Of a stretch of 64,000 nt of DNA, positions 54,326 to 63,083 are shown one piece after another. Source of the DNA: CAXBNB01 sp965267535 (GTDB lineage: Bacteria > Bacteroidota > Bacteroidia > Cytophagales > Cyclobacteriaceae); contig OZ254082.1 of assembly GCA_965267535.1 (NCBI GenBank), positions 1,426,001-1,490,000 on the forward strand. Reading direction: 5' to 3'. Each line of letters begins with the position of its first letter. The first letter of the stretch is position 1. The notes below the pieces were generated by a model. That model searched no databases and was not told the DNA's origin. It saw only the letters and a program-made list of their open reading frames with translations. Both the position numbers and the translations under genes were made by a program.

Positions 54326-55528
54326 ATGATGCATATAATCAAAACGAATCTCTTTTGCCGGGTAGGAGTGGTGTTGCTCTATGGATTGACTGCCTGCATG
54401 AGCGACGAAGACAAAAACTGTCCGATAACTGCCCAGCCTGTTACCGAGCATGATTTTACAGTGCCTGAAGAGGTTTTTTACAGACAAAAATCCGGCGCTG
54501 AGATATATTATATAGCTGGTGAGTGCTTTGGAGGCAATGCTCAGGCACATTGGGAATATACCGGTGAGGCTGAATATCAAAACCCTTCCAATCCTATCAA
54601 TTCATTCGAATTTGTGACCGGAGGAACCCTGTGCGGACAGCTGCACTCCGGCGGTGGAGTCTCAGAAAAAGTGTGTAAAGAGGTACGTGTTTTGCGAGAT
54701 AAAATCTGGGGCTTGGATCACGAGGCTTTTCCGGGTGGGAAAAGTAAGCAGCAGGTTACCCTAACCCTGCAGGGCGATGTTTATAGTGGTTTTGGCATGT
54801 TCAATAGCTGGTACAAATTCGATACAGTGGCTTTCGATTGGATTCAACAGGCAGCTCCCAATTTGATAGATTTCAATGCTTTTGCAGGGTTTGCTATAGG
54901 TGATATAGGCTACTTAGTAGGAAACAACTCTGTGCTATATGCTTATGATCCTTCCGCTAATAGCTGGACTAAAAAAGGACAATTGCCCGAACTGGTGTCG
55001 ACTATTCTCAATCTGGGCGCGTTTGCCCGGCGAGAGGAGTATGCGTACCCGGTACTGGGCCTGGCTGCCGGAGGTAAAGGGTATTTTGGTATTGGCAATC
55101 AAAACCGACTCTTTGAGTATACCCCCGAAACCAATACCTGGAAAGAATTGGCTCCAAAACCGGAAAAGGGGCAGGTCGGTGATCATAGTTTTGCCTATAA
55201 TGGCAAGCTATACGCGGGCAAGCACGTATACGACATAGCCACGGATACCTGGACGAAGGGAAGCGATAACTTTAGCATATCGGTTGGCTTTTCTCCTGGA
55301 TTTGTGCCGTTTAAAGGGGTGATGTACGGAGGATTGGCTGGTAAAACGGTATATTTCGACGGGCAGAGTGTGCAGCCGGTAGATATAGGATCTGCCAACC
55401 GATTTGTCAATGCACCTTTGGGGCTACATGCCAACGGAGCGGCTACCGGTAACTTTATTATCTACCCGCGCCTTATGGGGAGTATAGGAAAGGAAGAAGC
55501 CTTTATGCGCTTTTACCTTCATGAGTAA
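54326..55528 (+). CDS. Kelch-repeat lipoprotein
   Basis: A 400-residue protein with a lipobox GLTAC (Cys about 24), an N-terminal beta domain, then kelch-like beta-propeller repeats: VLYAYDPSANSWTKKGQLP, LFEYTPETNTWKELAPKP and HVYDIATDTWTKG. A surface-binding role is likely, but the ligand is unknown. Last gene of the cluster, followed by a strong terminator. Confidence 0.7.
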   Translation: MMHIIKTNLFCRVGVVLLYGLTACMSDEDKNCPITAQPVTEHDFTVPEEVFYRQKSGAEIYYIAGECFGGNAQAHWEYTGEAEYQNPSNPINSFEFVTGGTLCGQLHSGGGVSEKVCKEVRVLRDKIWGLDHEAFPGGKSKQQVTLTLQGDVYSGFGMFNSWYKFDTVAFDWIQQAAPNLIDFNAFAGFAIGDIGYLVGNNSVLYAYDPSANSWTKKGQLPELVSTILNLGAFARREEYAYPVLGLAAGGKGYFGIGNQNRLFEYTPETNTWKELAPKPEKGQVGDHSFAYNGKLYAGKHVYDIATDTWTKGSDNFSISVGFSPGFVPFKGVMYGGLAGKTVYFDGQSVQPVDIGSANRFVNAPLGLHANGAATGNFIIYPRLMGSIGKEEAFMRFYLHE

Positions 55529-55550
55529 TCTTCTTTTATTTTGTTGACAA

Positions 55551-55588
55551 AAACGCATACTCATCTTTAAGATGGGTATGCGTTTTTT
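55551..55588 (+). terminator. Rho-independent terminator of the kelch lipoprotein cluster
   Basis: Stem AAACGCATACTCATC (55551-55565) and GATGGGTATGCGTTT (55571-55585), one G-T wobble, 5-nt loop, running into a T-tract on the plus strand. Confidence 0.85.
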
Positions 55589-55704
55589 TATACTCCATCC
55601 GTAGGGCAGAAATGCTCCTTATGGGCTTTTTTTATTTTGTCAGTATCCGACAAATACTGGCTTAAAATCGATCTGACCTTCGATCTGTTTTGTGAGTTTT
55701 AATA

Positions 55705-55726
55705 TTAATCGTAATATTGCAATTAA
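55705..55726. promoter_or_regulatory. ArsR-type operator candidate, distal
   Basis: An imperfect 22-bp palindrome with arms TTAATCGTAAT and ATTGCAATTAA. A related motif is repeated 148 bp further on, at the start of the arsenic operon. Confidence 0.45.
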
Positions 55727-55852
55727 TATAAATTCGATATCGAAAACCGGTAGATAAAAATAAAGCCAGAAACGAATGAAGTACCATTTCTATACAAGCA
55801 TTCAGAAATTTATCTTTCTGATTTTTAGGAACTAAAAAAAATTTAATCAAAA

Positions 55853-55874
55853 TAATCGTATTATTACAATAAAT
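55853..55874. promoter_or_regulatory. ArsR-type operator candidate, proximal
   Basis: TAATCGTATTATTACAATA and following bases match the distal motif in about 19 of 23 positions and end 1 nt before the DUF6428 ATG. A repressor bound here would block the ars operon directly. Confidence 0.45.
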
Positions 55875-55875
55875 T

Positions 55876-56331
55876 ATGAGACTATCAGAAGTAAAAACCG
55901 TGTTGAACGAGCTAGAGACGATGGCTTTTCAACTGCCCAATGGCGATTTAGTACCCGGTCATTTTCACGTGACCGAAGTAGGTAAAATAGACAAGCACTT
56001 TATAGACTGTGGTGGCACAGTGAGGAGTGAACAGGTGGTAAATTTTCAGCTTTGGAGTGCCAGTGATTATGACCACAGGCTGCACCCCGAAAAGCTGCTG
56101 CACATAATAGAGCTGTCTGAAAAAACACTAGGCATAGAAGACGGGGAAGTAGAAGTAGAGTATCAGGGACAGACTATAGAAAAGTTTGGGTTGTCTTTTG
56201 ACGGAACCCATTTTTTGCTCACCGCAAAACACACAGATTGCCTGGCTAAAGACCAGTGTGGCATCCCCGAAGAAAAGTCCGTAAAAAAGCAAGCCGAGTC
56301 TTGTTGTGCACCAAATAGTGGATGTTGTTAA
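55876..56331 (+). CDS. DUF6428 family protein of the arsenic operon
   Basis: A 151-residue cytoplasmic protein with the family core FQLPNGDLVPGHFHVTEVG and VVNFQLWSASDYDHRL. It ends in a Cys-rich tail, ESCCAPNSGCC, that could bind As(III). The family is regularly found between arsR and arsC in Bacteroidota; here arsR is missing. The role is unknown. Confidence 0.78.
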   Translation: MRLSEVKTVLNELETMAFQLPNGDLVPGHFHVTEVGKIDKHFIDCGGTVRSEQVVNFQLWSASDYDHRLHPEKLLHIIELSEKTLGIEDGEVEVEYQGQTIEKFGLSFDGTHFLLTAKHTDCLAKDQCGIPEEKSVKKQAESCCAPNSGCC

Positions 56332-56355
56332 AAAAACAAAATTAAAACAGATATT

Positions 56356-56979
56356 ATGGCATTGAATGAAAAGATAGAAGAGTTGGTAAAGGGAATAAGT
56401 ACCTCTGCTATATCCGAAAGCAGAAGAGAAACACTACAGCCACTGGTAGATTTTATAGCCGGCAAAGCCAAAACTCAGGAAGCAATACGCATCAATTTTA
56501 TATGTACGCACAATTCCAGAAGAAGCCACTTGTCGCAGGTATGGGCGCAAACGATGGCATACCATTTTGATATTCGCAATGTGTCTTGTTACTCAGGGGG
56601 AACAGAAGCCACTGCGCTTTTTCCCAAGGTAGCCGAAACTTTGCAAAATTCTGGCTTTGATGTGCAGGTCCTGTCTCAGGGGGACAATCCCGTGTACAGT
56701 ATCAAATACAGCGAAAATGAACATCCGGTAATTGGATTTTCTAAAAAACTAGACGATGATTTCAACCCAGCGACAGGTTTTGCTGCGGTGATGACCTGCT
56801 CGCAGGCCGATGAAGGGTGTCCTTTTGTGGCAGGAGCTGAGCAGCGCATACCGGTTACTTTCGAAGACCCTAAAGCATTCGATAATACGCCTCAGCAGGC
56901 AGAAAAATACCACGAGCGTAGTGTACAGATTGCTACGGAGATGTTTTATGTTTTTTCGCAGGTAAAAGGAAAAGGCTAA
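56356..56979 (+). CDS. arsC: Arsenate reductase-like low-molecular-weight phosphatase
   Basis: A 207-residue protein-tyrosine-phosphatase-fold enzyme. The P-loop CX5R is C50-R56 (FICTHNSRRSHLS), followed by two more Cys in MTCSQADEGCPF. In this operon it most likely reduces arsenate to arsenite for export by the next gene; residues 1-40 are a helical extension. Overlaps acr3 by 1 nt. Confidence 0.85.
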   Translation: MALNEKIEELVKGISTSAISESRRETLQPLVDFIAGKAKTQEAIRINFICTHNSRRSHLSQVWAQTMAYHFDIRNVSCYSGGTEATALFPKVAETLQNSGFDVQVLSQGDNPVYSIKYSENEHPVIGFSKKLDDDFNPATGFAAVMTCSQADEGCPFVAGAEQRIPVTFEDPKAFDNTPQQAEKYHERSVQIATEMFYVFSQVKGKG

Positions 56980-58022
56980 TGGCAGGAATTAAAAAGTTAA
57001 GCTTTCTCGACAGGTTCCTTACGCTGTGGATATTTGTTGCTATGGCTTTTGGTGTGGGACTTGGTTATTTCATTCCCACCTTTCCGCTTTTTATCGACTC
57101 CTTTAGTAGTGGCGCTACTAATATTCCCATTGCTATAGGGTTGATTTTGATGATGTACCCGCCGTTGGCCAAGGTCAATTACGGTTTGTTGCCCCGGGTT
57201 TTCCAAAACACAAAAATACTATCCATATCACTGGTGCTGAATTGGGTAGTAGGGCCGGTGCTTATGTTTTTACTGGCCATCACATTTTTGCGGGATTATC
57301 CTGAGTATATGGTGGGGCTTATTCTGATAGGCCTGGCACGATGCATTGCTATGGTGTTGGTCTGGAACGACCTGGCAGAAGGTAGTAGCGAGTACGGTGC
57401 AGGACTGGTGGCTTTAAACAGTATTTTTCAGGTATTTGCCTATAGCTTTTACGCCTGGATCTTTATTACTGTATTGCCTCCTTATTTTGGTTTCGAAGGG
57501 GCTATCATCGATATATCTATCGCTACCATAGCAGAGAGTGTGGCGATTTATCTGGGTATCCCCTTTGTGATGGGGATAGTGAGCCGTGTGGTGTTGGTGA
57601 GAGCCAAAGGAGAGGAGTGGTACATGAAAACGTTTATTCCTGCTGTATCGCCTGTTACGCTAATAGCCTTGCTCTTTACCATTGTGGTAATGTTTTCGCT
57701 TAAGGGTGAGCTCATCGTACAAATACCAATGGATGTAGTTGTGATAGCCGTCCCGTTGCTGCTGTACTTTGCAGTGATGTTTGTGGTGGGTTTTTTTGTA
57801 ACCAAAGCCATGGGAGCTACATACGATAAAACTGCCTCCGTAGCGTTTACCACGGCAGGCAACAATTTTGAACTGGCCATAGCTGTAGCTATAGCAGTTT
57901 TTGGGTTAAACTCCGGTCAGGCCTTTGCCGGTGTGATAGGCCCTCTGGTAGAAGTCCCTGCACTGATATTGCTGGTGAGGGTTTCTTTTTGGCTTAAAAA
58001 GAAATACTTCGACACAAACTGA
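56979..58022 (+). CDS. acr3: Arsenite efflux transporter ACR3
   Basis: A 347-residue inner-membrane carrier with about ten helices. The key Cys is C122 in LARCIAMVLVWNDLA, and TTAGNNFELAIAVA is the second family motif. It exports As(III) made by the upstream reductase. Also called ArsB in some annotations, but the motifs are ACR3, not ArsB. Confidence 0.92.
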   Translation: MAGIKKLSFLDRFLTLWIFVAMAFGVGLGYFIPTFPLFIDSFSSGATNIPIAIGLILMMYPPLAKVNYGLLPRVFQNTKILSISLVLNWVVGPVLMFLLAITFLRDYPEYMVGLILIGLARCIAMVLVWNDLAEGSSEYGAGLVALNSIFQVFAYSFYAWIFITVLPPYFGFEGAIIDISIATIAESVAIYLGIPFVMGIVSRVVLVRAKGEEWYMKTFIPAVSPVTLIALLFTIVVMFSLKGELIVQIPMDVVVIAVPLLLYFAVMFVVGFFVTKAMGATYDKTASVAFTTAGNNFELAIAVAIAVFGLNSGQAFAGVIGPLVEVPALILLVRVSFWLKKKYFDTN

Positions 58023-58048
58023 GGAGTATCAGTAGAAGGAGTTGCAGT

Positions 58049-58093
58049 ATCTTATCACCTTACTCGCTTCTAAAACGAGTAAGGTGATAAGAT
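58049..58093. terminator. Perfect 18-bp hairpin, probable bidirectional terminator
   Basis: ATCTTATCACCTTACTCG (58049-58066) is matched exactly by its inverse at 58076-58093, with a 9-nt loop. It lies between the convergent acr3 and lipoprotein genes. No T-tract follows on either strand. Confidence 0.6.
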
Positions 58094-58102
58094 AAAGGTG
58101 TG

Positions 58103-58456
58103 TCAGCTCTCTCTTTTGATCACTTTTACGATTTTGTAATCTACCATACCAAAAGTGACAAACTGAACAATAAGATTGGATTTGGTTTCTATGGTGTATG
58201 CGCTGGCATTTAGTTCCTTGACCATCCGTTTTACATCGCTTTTCTTTACATTGATTCCCAGCAGGTGTAAATCACCGTCTTTTCTGAATTCGATGCTTCC
58301 TTTGTCAGGGTTGTCATTGGAGGTTTTCTCTCCCCATAAAGTTCCCCCTTTTTCAAAAGGTTCAATGTTTGTGTTTACTGCAAACTGCTGCACGGAACAA
58401 GATACAAGCGTAAAGGCAATAGCAAGTCCGGCAAGAGTACTTTTTAAAAGTGTCAT
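58103..58456 (-). CDS. Small lipoprotein, unknown function
   Basis: A 117-residue protein with lipobox LVSC (C20) after MTLLKSTLAGLAIAFT. The mature part (EPFEKGGTLWGEK, GDLHLLGINVKKSDVKRM) shows no recognised domain. The start is set at MTLLKST, giving a normal signal peptide; an upstream ATG would add ten residues. Confidence 0.6.
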   Translation of the reverse strand: MTLLKSTLAGLAIAFTLVSCSVQQFAVNTNIEPFEKGGTLWGEKTSNDNPDKGSIEFRKDGDLHLLGINVKKSDVKRMVKELNASAYTIETKSNLIVQFVTFGMVDYKIVKVIKRES

Positions 58457-58587
58457 AATGCATTTGTTTTTTAAATGATGACACAAAAGTATCTGGCCGG
58501 GCTTTTCGTTTTATTGACTTAAGTTAAGAAACGAACTCCCCTGCATTGATCGTTAAGACTGGTGTTTAAGACTGATAAATGCAGGTA

Positions 58588-59373
58588 TCAGGCGATAATC
58601 ACACGAATATCCAGGCTTTCCAATTGCTTACGGATATCTTTGGGCAAACCTTCGTCGGATATGAGTACATCTATCTGGTGAATAGGGCAGATCAGGGCAA
58701 GGCTTCTTTTGTTGAATTTGCTAGAGTCAGCCAATACGATCACCTGTTTGGAGATGCTGATCATTTTTTGATTGAGGTGCGCCTCTTCTATATTAGGCGT
58801 GGAGAGACCGTGCTCTACATCTATACCATCTACCCCCAAAAACAGCTTGTCGCAGTAGTAGTTTTGAAAGGTGTTTTCGGCGGGTGCTCCTACCAGCGAC
58901 AAAGATTCCTTACGGAGAAAGCCGCCGGGCACGATTACATTGATGTTTTTTTGTGCCGAAAGCTGGCTGGCTATATTTATCGCATTGGTGATCACATTCA
59001 GACTGGAAAAGCCTTCCATGTTGTTGGCCAGTTCTGCAGTCGTAGAGCCCGAATCGATAATAATGGTATCACTGTCGTTTATCAGCTTGGCCGCCGCTTT
59101 GCCAATTTTACGCTTTTCCTTTATGTTGATTTTGTTCTTTTCAGACAGCTGGTGATCCATGCCTACCCGACTGATTTTGATAGCTCCGCCCCGGGCGCGT
59201 ACCAGTAGGTTCTTTTGTTCCAGCTGACTGAGGTCATTGCGTATGGTTACCTCACTTACCCCCAACTCTTCACTCAGCTGGCCTACATTTACCTGATTGT
59301 CCGTTTCTAACTTCTCCAAAATAACCGTTCGTCTTCTTACGGTCGATTTCATATCATTTTCTTTATTCTTCAT
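58588..59373 (-). CDS. DeoR family transcriptional regulator
   Basis: A 261-residue repressor with an N-terminal HTH (NVGQLSEELGVSEVTIRNDLSQLE, then KNLLVRARGGA) and a DeoR C-terminal sugar-phosphate sensor (IIIDSGSTTAELAN, KLFLGVDGID). Divergent from the AgaS-kinase operon, which it likely controls; probably AgaR-like. An alternative Met is residue 8. Confidence 0.88.
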   Translation of the reverse strand: MKNKENDMKSTVRRRTVILEKLETDNQVNVGQLSEELGVSEVTIRNDLSQLEQKNLLVRARGGAIKISRVGMDHQLSEKNKINIKEKRKIGKAAAKLINDSDTIIIDSGSTTAELANNMEGFSSLNVITNAINIASQLSAQKNINVIVPGGFLRKESLSLVGAPAENTFQNYYCDKLFLGVDGIDVEHGLSTPNIEEAHLNQKMISISKQVIVLADSSKFNKRSLALICPIHQIDVLISDEGLPKDIRKQLESLDIRVIIA

Positions 59374-59537
59374 AGACTAACTGATAAGCAATTGAAAAAT
59401 CATGCTAATATATAAACGATTTTTATTCCTGTAATTACGCTGCAGTTATGTTTTGTATATCTGCCTAGGTAGGGGTTCTTTTGTTTTCCTTCGAAACATT
59501 TCATTAATACATTCATAAACTTACAAAAACTTTTTTA

Positions 59538-59545
59538 TACTTTTG
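59538..59545 (+). promoter_or_regulatory. -7 box of the agaS operon
   Basis: TACTTTTG is an exact TAnnTTTG box 58 nt before the TTG start. No -33 TTG was found. A run with AAAACGAAAAG follows (about 59564-59576) and could be part of a DeoR operator, which is speculative. Confidence 0.5.
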
Positions 59546-59603
59546 TTTTTATTTTGTTTATTAAAAACGAAAAGAATCTGAAAAAAAAATTGTTGCGTAA
59601 GAA

Positions 59604-60758
59604 TTGAGCAGCGAAAGTAAAGATATTGTCGAGTTAAAAACTCATACCAGGAAAGAGATATTCCACCAGCCGGAAGTCTGGCAGGAGGTGTATGCGCTTT
59701 GTCTGGAAAAAGAGATAGAAGTACGTGCTTTTTTGAAGCGTTTTGTTGCTGCTGGTGGAAGTAGGATTGTGTTTGCCGGAGCAGGTAGTTCGGCGTTTGT
59801 AGGAGAGGCTCTCACCGGGTTGTATCAGCGGGAGTTGGGGTTGGTGGCTCAGGCCATAGCTACCACCGATATCGTTTCACATCCTTCCGATTATTTTTTT
59901 TCGCAAGAAAGAATATTGCTGGTTTCCTTTGCCCGGTCGGGTGATAGCCCCGAAAGTGTGGCTGCATACCGTTATGCAGAAGCGTTTTCGGGTCATGTAA
60001 GTCACTTGATTATAACCTGCAATAAAAAAGGTAAATTGGCTCAAATGGCTTTGGAAAACGAGCATGCATACGTGTTGTGTTTACCAGAAGTCGCTAACGA
60101 TAAAAGTTTGGCAATGACAGCCAGCTTTACATCGATGCTACTGGCAGGAGTACTTGTGGGGACGAGAGACGACTGGCGGCAGCTGGAAGGGCAGGTTAAT
60201 CTACTGTGTACATACTCCCGTCAATTACTCGGACAGCAGTTGTCAAAGCTGGAGCATATTGCTCGTTTGGCGTTTAGTCGTGTGGTTTTTTTGGGAGCGG
60301 GTTCTTTACAGGCTATTGCCAGAGAATCACACCTGAAAGTTCAGGAGTTGAGCAATGGCAATGTGATTTGTAAATATGATTCCTATCTGGGGTTTAGGCA
60401 TGGTCCCAGAGCTGTGCTTACAGAAGGCACGCTCATAGTTTATCTGTTGTCATCGTCGGCTTACAGTGCTCGCTACGAGCTGGATCTGATACGCCAGGTA
60501 CAGGCCGACCATCAAAATATCCACTCATTGGCAGTGGGGGAATGCGCTCCTCTATGCTCTCTTATCGATACCGAAATCAGTTTTTCTGACACCACACCTT
60601 TACTAAAAGACCCCTTTTTTTCTATACTGGCAGTGATACCCGGTCAGGTTATTGGTTATTGCAAGTCTTTGGCACTAGGTTTGAACCCCGATCAACCCTC
60701 TAAAGACGGAGTGATTACCAGAGTAGTGCAGGGAGTAACGATCTACTCTATAAAGTAG
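59604..60758 (+). CDS. agaS: SIS-domain sugar isomerase (AgaS-like)
   Basis: A 384-residue protein with two SIS domains (FAGAGSSAFVGEAL, then VSFARSGDSPESVAAYRYAE; VVFLGAGSLQAIARESHLKVQELS), the layout of AgaS deaminase/isomerase acting on galactosamine 6-phosphate. The start is TTG; no ATG precedes the needed N-terminus. Upstream of a PfkB kinase by 7 nt. Confidence 0.82.
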   Translation: MSSESKDIVELKTHTRKEIFHQPEVWQEVYALCLEKEIEVRAFLKRFVAAGGSRIVFAGAGSSAFVGEALTGLYQRELGLVAQAIATTDIVSHPSDYFFSQERILLVSFARSGDSPESVAAYRYAEAFSGHVSHLIITCNKKGKLAQMALENEHAYVLCLPEVANDKSLAMTASFTSMLLAGVLVGTRDDWRQLEGQVNLLCTYSRQLLGQQLSKLEHIARLAFSRVVFLGAGSLQAIARESHLKVQELSNGNVICKYDSYLGFRHGPRAVLTEGTLIVYLLSSSAYSARYELDLIRQVQADHQNIHSLAVGECAPLCSLIDTEISFSDTTPLLKDPFFSILAVIPGQVIGYCKSLALGLNPDQPSKDGVITRVVQGVTIYSIK

Positions 60759-60765
60759 AAATTTT

Positions 60766-61722
60766 ATGAAGTCATACGATTTGTTGTGCGTGGGAGATGT
60801 CAATGTAGACATCATCCTCGACAAGATGTCATCAGCGCCCGCTTTGGGTCAGGAGGTGCTGTGTGAAAAAATGTACACCACTATGGGAGGGGCTGCTTCC
60901 ATACTCGCTTGTAATGCCGGTGTGTTAGGAACCCGTGTGGGGTTTGTGGGTAAAGTAGGACAGGATAGTTACGGCGATTTTTTGCTCGAGTGCTTAAGTC
61001 AGAAAGGTGTGTGTGTGAAACACATAACCCGGATAAGTGATCAGCCGACAGGGGCTACCGTGGTATTGCGATATGTCAAAAACGACAGAGCCATGGTTAC
61101 CTGCACAGGAGCAATGAGTGGGCTGGCTTCTACTGATGTGACCGATGATATACTGGCCACAAGCAGGCACCTGCATGTGTCAGGGGTGTTTTTAATGCCT
61201 CAACTGCAGAAAGACATAGTTACCCTATTTGCCCGCGCTAAAGCGGCTGGGCTTACCACCTCTATAGATCCACAGTGGGATCCGGCCAGGCAGTGGTCTG
61301 TAAATTTGCCGGACTTACTGCCTTTGGTAGACATTTTTTTACCCAATGAAGGAGAGCTTATAGCGATGACGGGAGAGTCAGATGTAGAAGCAGCTTTGCA
61401 GTCTGTAAGCGGTGTGGTAAATGCCGTGGTTGTCAAGCAGGGTGTAAAAGGCTCTTTACTTTACACAGAGGGAAATTATTTTCAACAACCCGCCAACCTA
61501 AACAAAAATGCAGTAGACGCGGTTGGAGCCGGTGATAGTTTTAATGCCGGGTTTTTAACGGCCTTTCTGAAAGGGCAGCCGTTGCAGGTTTGTCAGCGTT
61601 TTGCCAATGCCATGGGAGCTGTCTCTACTCGTGGCGCAGGAGGTATATCCGCTTTTTCGTCCAGAGAAGAGGTGTTGCGCAATGCCGAACAGTACATGGG
61701 CTGTCAACTCGATTGGCTATAG
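60766..61722 (+). CDS. PfkB family carbohydrate kinase
   Basis: A 318-residue ribokinase-fold enzyme. N-terminal GDVNVDIILDKM and GGAASILACNAG bind the sugar; the signature DAVGAGDSFNAGF has the catalytic Asp. The substrate is likely a sugar or sugar phosphate of the amino-sugar route served by agaS. Starts 7 nt after agaS. Confidence 0.85.
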   Translation: MKSYDLLCVGDVNVDIILDKMSSAPALGQEVLCEKMYTTMGGAASILACNAGVLGTRVGFVGKVGQDSYGDFLLECLSQKGVCVKHITRISDQPTGATVVLRYVKNDRAMVTCTGAMSGLASTDVTDDILATSRHLHVSGVFLMPQLQKDIVTLFARAKAAGLTTSIDPQWDPARQWSVNLPDLLPLVDIFLPNEGELIAMTGESDVEAALQSVSGVVNAVVVKQGVKGSLLYTEGNYFQQPANLNKNAVDAVGAGDSFNAGFLTAFLKGQPLQVCQRFANAMGAVSTRGAGGISAFSSREEVLRNAEQYMGCQLDWL

Positions 61723-61803
61723 TGCTGTGAGGAGGGTTTGGGGAAATTTCAGGGGAAATGGTTAAATTTAATCTCATACATTTCCCAAATTGATCCCTGT
61801 ATT

Positions 61804-63012
61804 ATGAATGAAGCTTTTATAGTAGCTGGAAAAAGGACTCCTTTCGGAAAGTTTCGGGGAGCTCTTTCAGCTGTACGTGCCGACGATCTGGCAGCTATAC
61901 CTATTCGTGCACTTATAGCACATTTTCCACAGATACCCCCGGATGCCTACGGTGATGTGGTGCTGGGCTGTGCCAATCAGGCCGGGGAAGACAACCGCAA
62001 TGTAGCCCGTATGAGTGCGCTACTGGCAGGCTTGCCGGTTACAGTGCCGGGCGAAACCATCAATAGACTGTGTGCATCCGGTATGTCGGCTGTGGTGCAT
62101 GCAGCCCGAGCCATACAGGTGGGAGACGGGCAGCTGCTAATAGCAGGAGGGGTAGAGCACATGACTCGTGCGCCCTATGTGATGAGCAAGTCAGCTCAGC
62201 CGTTTGGCAATGATGCCAGCTTGTATGATAGTAGCTTTGGTTGGCGTTTTGTCAATCCACGGATGCACAAGCTGTATGGTACAGAGGCTATGGGAGAAAC
62301 GGCTGAAAATCTGGTGGATAAGTACCATGTAAATAGAGAAGACCAGGATAAGTTTGCTTTCCATTCTCAGCAAAAAGCTTTCGGGGCGAGAGCAAGAGGC
62401 CGGTTTGCTATGGAAATAGTACCGGTATCCATACCTCAGCGTAAAGCCCCACCGCTGATTTTTGATCACGATGAGTTTATAAAGCCCGATACTACATTGG
62501 ATGTATTGTCGACTCTACGTCCGGCCTTTCGCAAGGAAGGGGGCACTGTTACGGCAGGAAATGCTTCCGGCTTAAATGATGGAGCTGCTGCATTGCTGGT
62601 TGCCGGTTCTGTGGCAGTAAAGCAATACGACTTGCAGCCTTTAGCGAGAGTGGTAAGTTCTGCCGTAGTAGGGGTAGAGCCCCGTACTATGGGTATAGGG
62701 CCGGTAAGGGCCTCTCAGTTAGCCTTGAAAAAAGCAGGCCTGCAAATGGATGATGTGGGTATCATTGAGGTCAATGAGGCGTTTGCAGCTCAGGTGCTGG
62801 CATGTACCCGCAGTATGGATCTGACCGATGACGACCCCAGAATCAACCCCAACGGCGGGGCAATAGCTATAGGTCACCCGCTGGGAGTTTCGGGGGCCAG
62901 GTTATTGCTTACTGCTGCTTTAGAGCTGCATGAGCGCAACGAGCGTTATGCATTGGCTACAATGTGTGTAGGGGTAGGTCAGGGGTATGCCGTAGTACTG
63001 GAAAAAGTGTAG
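61804..63012 (+). CDS. Acetyl-CoA C-acyltransferase (thiolase)
   Basis: A 402-residue thiolase. The acyl-binding Cys is C90 in NRLCASGMSAV, and the second-domain motifs GHPLGVSGARL and MCVGVGQG carry the His and Cys bases. It cleaves or condenses 3-ketoacyl-CoA; beta-ketoadipyl thiolase is also possible. Start set at MNEAFIVAGKRTPFGK. An inverted repeat, TTTGGGGAAAT/ATTTCCCAAA (61737-61789), lies upstream. No other beta-oxidation gene is near. Confidence 0.88.
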   Translation: MNEAFIVAGKRTPFGKFRGALSAVRADDLAAIPIRALIAHFPQIPPDAYGDVVLGCANQAGEDNRNVARMSALLAGLPVTVPGETINRLCASGMSAVVHAARAIQVGDGQLLIAGGVEHMTRAPYVMSKSAQPFGNDASLYDSSFGWRFVNPRMHKLYGTEAMGETAENLVDKYHVNREDQDKFAFHSQQKAFGARARGRFAMEIVPVSIPQRKAPPLIFDHDEFIKPDTTLDVLSTLRPAFRKEGGTVTAGNASGLNDGAAALLVAGSVAVKQYDLQPLARVVSSAVVGVEPRTMGIGPVRASQLALKKAGLQMDDVGIIEVNEAFAAQVLACTRSMDLTDDDPRINPNGGAIAIGHPLGVSGARLLLTAALELHERNERYALATMCVGVGQGYAVVLEKV

Positions 63013-63027
63013 GGTTTAGGAATGAAA

Positions 63028-63058
63028 AAAGGCTGTCGAAGTATACCCGACAGCCTTT
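63028..63058. terminator. Bidirectional terminator between thiolase and eda
   Basis: Perfect 11-bp stem AAAGGCTGTCG (63028-63038) and CGACAGCCTTT (63048-63058). The six A before it form a T-tract on the minus strand, so it should end eda transcription most strongly. Confidence 0.8.
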
Positions 63059-63083
63059 CAGTATTATTTTTCACCTTAAAAAA

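Noticed and set aside
58579..59208. 209-codon plus-strand ORF opposite the DeoR regulator
   Set aside because: It is the reverse frame of a clear HTH/DeoR gene and its protein shows no domain.
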